From the NCBI GenBank assembly GCA_029931885.1, contig JAOZRJ010000083.1, forward strand, positions 236 through 7,003: a stretch of DNA of 6,768 bases, written 5' to 3'. Numbering within the stretch: position 1 is the first letter of the stretch; the number at the start of each line of letters is the position of its first letter. The notes beneath the pieces are model-generated. The model searched no databases, was not told the origin of the DNA, and saw nothing but the letters and a program-made list of their open reading frames with translations. A program made the position numbers and the translations under genes. Source of the DNA: Candidatus Omnitrophota bacterium (GTDB lineage: Bacteria; Omnitrophota; Koll11; Zapsychrales; Aceulaceae). This document shows positions 1 through 4,030 of the stretch, piece by piece.

Positions 1-6
1 CGCAAT

Positions 7-3000
7 GTGGCGTTCTTAGATAAAGACACGGTAACGGAGGTGTTTTCAATTGTGGTAACAGATGAAACATATTTAGGATCAATTGGAATTATTTTAGACG
101 AAAATCGAACATATGTTAATTGGGAATCTGTAACTCCGGTGACTACGTGGACGCAGGATACTGCCGTCACGACGACACAATACTTGCAAGTGACTGGCGC
201 GGAATCTACAGATTATATAATGAGATGTACTACTGCGGGTGTTACTGGCAGTGTGGTACCAGTTTGGTCGACTGAAATCACCGCTATAGGCGATACCGTA
301 ACTGATGGAACTGCAGTTTGGTCGTCAATTCAGTTGTCTGTGCCATGGTATTATAATAATGTGTATGAAGTGGATGACCTTATTATAGAAGAGGGTGCAA
401 CTTCAATTGATTATATTATAAAATGCGCCAAGGCCGGAATCTCGGGCAGAATTCAACCATCGTGGACGACGGATATAACAGGCGTTGGCTCTACCGTGAC
501 ACAAGATGGCGTTGAGTTGATTAATCTAGATTATATTGAAGAGACTGATGAAGACGATGAATTAAGTGAATATTATAGCATCACGTTCTCATTGAATAAT
601 GAATTAATTACAGATGTTAGGATCAATGGTGAGACTGTATTAGCGTCGTCACAATATAATGCATCGGATAACACATGGACGTTTTCATCTTTGAAGACTT
701 TCCAACTCGTAGATCCTCTCGAAGACAGTGGTTACAGGGATGTTCCGTTAACACCTTATGATGAAAATGACGAGTATGAAAGTTTTGTGGATTTGGTGGA
801 CACATATTCTACCAATACTGTATTTTCAATGTCCAATTTTAATGGTACTTTTTCAATAAATAATAATGTGTTGGACAACTTCACCCAGTTTGGATTACGG
901 AATGATTTGTCAATAACTCCTAATTATACGTTAGAACAAGAAGAGAGTGGTGTTAGTTTCAATTATTCTAGTCTGTCAGATCCTATCGGCAACGTGCAGA
1001 CGGTGGTGTTGAAAGCGAAGGAGCGAACGCAGATTACGGTCGTTGGAAATGCCGATCATGTATTGCATGAAAAACATTTTTATACTTACACAGCGTTGAA
1101 TGACACATTGTATGCAGTTTGGTTAAACGATGTTGATGTTGTAGCGATTGAAGAACAATCGACATTGACATGTTCAACTGTTGCGGGAGCTAATGGGATT
1201 ACTTCTGGTGATTATTTTACGTATTACTCACTGGATTCCGCAAGTGGAACTGAGACGCTAAGATACGTGTATTATGAAGTAGACGATTCGACTGGCAATG
1301 ATCCAGCGGTAGTGGACGCGGCCGGAACGGCCGCAACCGTTTGGTCTGATACAGCTGAGCAATCAACGATAACATTTCCAGTGGTGGAAGGAAACATAAC
1401 GGCCGGTGATTACTTCAATTTCTATACATTGGATAGCGATCACGGATCGGAGACATTACAATATGCCTATTTTGAAGTAGATGATTCAACAGGTAATGAT
1501 CCAGGTTCAACCGGACTAGCCGTTGATGTTTATACTGGTGTCCGTGAACAGTCTACGATAACAATGTTAGGCGAAACGGATATTACAGTTGGAGATTATT
1601 TCTCTTGGTATACACTTGATGAAGTGAACGGAACAGAGACTTTACGATATGTTTATTTTGAAATTGATTCATCTACCGGTAATAGCCCAAGTTTGGCCGG
1701 CGGCGTCCCTTATATGGTAGACATTACGACCGATGATACGCCCGCAACAGTCGCAACTACAGTTATCGCGGCACTTGACGAGATTATTGATGTTTCTATG
1801 ACTGGTAGTGCAGGCGCTGACGTTGTTATACGAAATGATTATAATGGAATCGTTACGTCAGGACTAGCAAAGGGTGGGACTTGGGCGCCGACCATCGTAA
1901 GGGATTATACTGGTGTGTCAGACACCGCAACGAATGTAGCGTCAGCGGTTCTTACTGCACTATCAGGCGCGTCCGACATTGACACTACCGGAAGTACAGG
2001 GTCAAGTGTTGTAATTGCCAATGACTATAATGGCGTCGTTACTGCTGCTACCGCAACTGGACTCGGATTGACTGGGACTTCTTACATAAGAGATGCCATA
2101 GGTTATGAAGATACCGCTGCTAACGTGGCCACACGAACGTTATTAGCTCTTTCTGGTGTGGGAGATATCAGTACTGCTGGCAGCACTGGGAGCGATGTGA
2201 TTGTAGCAAACACTTATACTGGTTCAGTGACATCGGGGTTGACATTGACTACCGGTCTTGATGATATGACTCTCGTCAGAGATGTTATCGGACTTGGTGA
2301 TGGAGCATATCAAGGACCATCAACAATTGGCGGCGAAACAGTGTTTGAAATTTCAGTTGATATCGAAGATGGATTTAGTGCAACACAGGTGCGACAGGCC
2401 ATTGTGGCCGCCGTGGGAGCTGAGGGGGCCGAATACACTGAACTGGATGCTATCGCCGATGTTGATCACACTTCTATTTTAACCATCGCAACTATTGCCA
2501 ATGGGGCGACATATCCAATATATGATGCGGAAGCGCCCAATGCCACTAATTTTACATTTGATCGTTTGACGGTGGGGGTTGACAATTTAACAACTGATAT
2601 TTATTTGTTACAAGCTGGCGATGTCGTACGCCTTGATGGATATTTAACTTCTGTCGATCCGAATGATTTGGGCAATCAAGGTTATTTTGTAATTGAATCG
2701 GTGAATTCGTTGGATGGTATTTTGTATATCTACAACGGTCACGGCGAGCTGATTATCGATGGTGTTGGTGAGATGACGCATTATAAAGTAACGTCTGGGA
2801 CATATGGTAATTATACTATATATGGTTCAGATATTTATCACGAATCATCGATTGGCCATCTGAATTACGATTCTGGTGAAGTGATGTATAACAGGACTGT
2901 GAAGGGTTATAGTGACTATGCAGAAGGAAATGTCCACATCCGAACTATATCGCAAGTGTTTGATAATTATGGAACTCAGACATCGTTTATGGATAAAATT

Positions 3001-3123
3001 AAATTAATTCCGATTGATAACTACAGTAACTCAGATGTATTCTTAGGACAATTGAATGACTTCGATTCAATATTTAGTCAGTGTCTACAGGTCAATATAA
3101 CGACGCCTATCGTAATGACATAA
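7..3123 (+). CDS. Large multi-repeat phage virion (tail/baseplate) protein, 5' end uncertain
   Basis: Seen: a 1038-codon frame from GTG at 7 to TAA at 3121. The frame is already open at base 1, so the real start may lie upstream; only six bases precede the GTG and no ribosome site can be judged. Residues 36-108 and 114-173 are two Cys/Trp tail repeats. Residues 176-190 are a very acidic linker. Residues 340-576 hold four 'A' half-repeats (GDYF.WYTLD, then GTETLRYVYFE-type strands) and 577-860 four 'B' half-repeats (DTATNVA-type helix, then VVIANDYNG). Residues 865-912 form a small beta module with 'NQGYFVIESVN'. No signal peptide or membrane segment is seen. Known: such modules recur in tail fibre, baseplate and other virion proteins of tailed phages. 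Inferred: an elongated, all-beta-rich virion protein, perhaps contacting the host or a partner in the tail. The last 170 residues are not recognised. The virion role is fairly secure; the exact position in the particle is not. Confidence 0.8.
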   Translation: MAFLDKDTVTEVFSIVVTDETYLGSIGIILDENRTYVNWESVTPVTTWTQDTAVTTTQYLQVTGAESTDYIMRCTTAGVTGSVVPVWSTEITAIGDTVTDGTAVWSSIQLSVPWYYNNVYEVDDLIIEEGATSIDYIIKCAKAGISGRIQPSWTTDITGVGSTVTQDGVELINLDYIEETDEDDELSEYYSITFSLNNELITDVRINGETVLASSQYNASDNTWTFSSLKTFQLVDPLEDSGYRDVPLTPYDENDEYESFVDLVDTYSTNTVFSMSNFNGTFSINNNVLDNFTQFGLRNDLSITPNYTLEQEESGVSFNYSSLSDPIGNVQTVVLKAKERTQITVVGNADHVLHEKHFYTYTALNDTLYAVWLNDVDVVAIEEQSTLTCSTVAGANGITSGDYFTYYSLDSASGTETLRYVYYEVDDSTGNDPAVVDAAGTAATVWSDTAEQSTITFPVVEGNITAGDYFNFYTLDSDHGSETLQYAYFEVDDSTGNDPGSTGLAVDVYTGVREQSTITMLGETDITVGDYFSWYTLDEVNGTETLRYVYFEIDSSTGNSPSLAGGVPYMVDITTDDTPATVATTVIAALDEIIDVSMTGSAGADVVIRNDYNGIVTSGLAKGGTWAPTIVRDYTGVSDTATNVASAVLTALSGASDIDTTGSTGSSVVIANDYNGVVTAATATGLGLTGTSYIRDAIGYEDTAANVATRTLLALSGVGDISTAGSTGSDVIVANTYTGSVTSGLTLTTGLDDMTLVRDVIGLGDGAYQGPSTIGGETVFEISVDIEDGFSATQVRQAIVAAVGAEGAEYTELDAIADVDHTSILTIATIANGATYPIYDAEAPNATNFTFDRLTVGVDNLTTDIYLLQAGDVVRLDGYLTSVDPNDLGNQGYFVIESVNSLDGILYIYNGHGELIIDGVGEMTHYKVTSGTYGNYTIYGSDIYHESSIGHLNYDSGEVMYNRTVKGYSDYAEGNVHIRTISQVFDNYGTQTSFMDKIKLIPIDNYSNSDVFLGQLNDFDSIFSQCLQVNITTPIVMT
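112..330 (+). repeat. Cys/Trp phage tail repeat, copy 1 (gene 1 residues 36-108)
   Basis: The translated segment opens with YVNWESV, then shows 'YIMRCTTAGVTGSVVPVW' (Cys74, Trp87) followed by GDTVTDGTAVW. This matches the widespread phage tail pattern of a Cys-Thr-x-Ala-Gly-x-Ser/Thr-Gly core, Pro-x-Trp, then Gly-x-x-Val-x-Asp-Gly-x-x-Trp. It acts as a small beta module in tail and fibre proteins. The family match is by eye; the biochemical role (binding or spacer) is unknown. Confidence 0.75.
346..525 (+). repeat. Cys/Trp phage tail repeat, copy 2 (gene 1 residues 114-173)
   Basis: The second copy follows directly. A 'WYYNNVYEVDDL' entry strand is followed by 'YIIKCAKAGISGRIQPSW' (Cys140, Trp153) and GSTVTQDGVEL. 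The closing Trp of the usual pattern is missing: copy 1 ends DGTAVW whereas this one ends DGVELI. It leads into the acidic linker at residues 176-190. The DNA is clearly diverged from copy 1, so the duplication is not recent. Confidence 0.7.
1024..1734 (+). repeat. Four consecutive A half-repeats (gene 1 residues 340-576)
   Basis: Four units each begin with a T-x-T strand: A0 with RTQITVVG (residue 340), A1 with EQSTLTC (383), A2 with EQSTITF (451) and A3 with EQSTITM (514). Each continues with an aromatic strand such as GDYFTYYSLD and then a YVYYEVDDSTGNDP-type strand and turn. A1-A3 are clear. A0 is degenerate (FYTYTALNDTLYAVWLNDVDV, residues 358-378) and lacks the GNDP turn. In the usual phage module this half is followed at once by a helix of the DTA..VA type; here only A3 is (VDITTDDTPATVATTV, residues 571-586). 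Confidence 0.7.
1735..2586 (+). repeat. Four consecutive B half-repeats (gene 1 residues 577-860)
   Basis: B1 (577-637), B2 (638-699), B3 (700-763) and B4 (about 764-860) each contain a helix: TPATVATTVIAAL, DTATNVASAVLTAL, DTAANVATRTLLAL and SATQVRQAIVAAV. In B1-B3 a TGSxG turn, a VVIRNDYNG-type strand and a closing strand (PTIVRDYTG, TSYIRDAIG, MTLVRDVIG) follow. B4 is more divergent: it has its own entry strand ETVFEISVDI and closes with FTFDRLTVG. These are the normal second halves of the phage structural module whose first halves lie in 1024-1734. Confidence 0.68.
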
Positions 3124-3127
3124 TATG
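3118..3127 (+). promoter_or_regulatory. Stop/start junction of genes 1 and 2 without Shine-Dalgarno
   Basis: TAA at 3121-3123 is separated by one T from ATG at 3125. The 20 bases before the ATG contain no purine-rich AGGAG-like run. The second gene is therefore probably translated by coupling or re-initiation of the ribosome that finishes gene 1, rather than by independent entry. This is inference from spacing. Confidence 0.45.
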
Positions 3128-4024
3128 GAAATTAATTATATAAAATATCTAAATCACTCTATAACCACTTCATATAAAGGTAGTGGGACATACAATAATT
3201 TAGAAGCAATACATTCTTGGAAAGACACCAATCAATACAGTGTTCTTTGGGGATCTCCCGATAGTAGTGATTCGCATTGGTTAAAGTTGAATGTGTATCA
3301 GTTGAAGCCTTTGAGTGAAATCGTAATCAATTACACTGGCACTTTCGACACGATAGATCTAGAGGTGTCCGTTGATAATTTGAATTGGCAAGATGCTGGC
3401 ACATACACATATAATCTTGATGACGATGGTGAGATAGATTTAACATCATCCAATTTTCAATATTTTTCATTCATCTTTTTAAAGATTATTGTGAATAATC
3501 CATTAGCCTTTAAGATGACGGATTTGGCCGTTTATGGTGAAATAGATTATCAGAATGACAAGTTTATTTCATATAATTATTTAAAATTTTATGGCACAAG
3601 TTTTAGAGATAATTATCCTTTTTTACCTGATTGCGCCGAACAGCAATTGAAGATGTTAGAGGGCCGAGATGATATAGATGATACTTTATTTGACCCTGAT
3701 TCTTATGTTGCGGCATCAATCGTAAAAATAAATGAGTCGGCCGACAGTTTTGGTTTGTCGGCCATCAATTTTCCAGTGGAAACGGATTTGATTTATTACA
3801 TATGGGATTTTGATGATCCACAGAACGAATATTTAGACGATGAACGAACAATAGTCAATCCAGCTTACGATCTTGACAATCCAAACATTGTTATAACACC
3901 GGATTTAAACAGTATACCGGAACATGATTATACCAACAGTAATGTCGGCATGTATATTCCTAGACTGACAATTAAGAAGAAGAAATATATGTTAGAATTC
4001 ACTGAATATTTTGTAAAGAGTTAA
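3125..4024 (+). CDS. Virion protein with F5/8C (discoidin)-like domain and PKD-like C-terminal segment
   Basis: Seen: 299 residues, ATG at 3125, TAA at 4022. Residues about 22-140 read as a galactose-binding-like jelly roll: WLKLNVYQLKPLSEIVINY (52-70) as the ligand-face strands, DLEVSVDNLNWQDAGTYT (78-95) matching the family's 'vSxDGxxW' strand, then FLKIIV (118-123) and MTDLAVYGEI (131-140) matching the closing 'i.ElevyG' strand. Residues 141-200 are unassigned. Residues about 205-285 suggest a PKD-like beta-sandwich: IYYIWDFDDP (223-232), TIVNPAYD (242-249), then PEHDYTNSNVGMYIPRLTI (265-283), like the PKD 'H.Yt..G.Y...lt'. Known: F5/8C domains commonly bind carbohydrate or other surface ligands. 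Inferred: an accessory tail or baseplate surface protein that may hold the phage to glycans. There is no signal peptide or membrane helix. The F5/8C call is moderately sure, the PKD call weaker. It could instead be purely structural. Confidence 0.72.
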   Translation: MEINYIKYLNHSITTSYKGSGTYNNLEAIHSWKDTNQYSVLWGSPDSSDSHWLKLNVYQLKPLSEIVINYTGTFDTIDLEVSVDNLNWQDAGTYTYNLDDDGEIDLTSSNFQYFSFIFLKIIVNNPLAFKMTDLAVYGEIDYQNDKFISYNYLKFYGTSFRDNYPFLPDCAEQQLKMLEGRDDIDDTLFDPDSYVAASIVKINESADSFGLSAINFPVETDLIYYIWDFDDPQNEYLDDERTIVNPAYDLDNPNIVITPDLNSIPEHDYTNSNVGMYIPRLTIKKKKYMLEFTEYFVKS

Positions 4025-4030
4025 TATATG
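4015..4030 (+). promoter_or_regulatory. Weak ribosome binding site and start of gene 3
   Basis: AAAGAG at 4015-4020, still inside gene 2, lies seven bases before the ATG at 4028. It is a weak Shine-Dalgarno-like purine run. TAA of gene 2 (4022-4024) lies three bases upstream of the ATG. This supports 4028 as the start and suggests translational coupling. Confidence 0.4.

Noticed and set aside
623..805. Minus-strand frame of 60 codons
   Set aside because: It lies wholly inside gene 1 opposite well-supported coding sequence, has an odd Cys/His-rich composition typical of a shadow frame, and has no family resemblance.
1150..2295. Possible DNA-level repeat array (CRISPR or recombination array)
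   Set aside because: The periodicity is at protein level. Copies differ at many silent sites, unit lengths vary and the reading frame is continuous.
2282..2482. Plus-strand frame of 66 codons inside the B4 half-repeat
   Set aside because: It overlaps a recognisable repeat of gene 1 in another frame and its product has no recognisable features.
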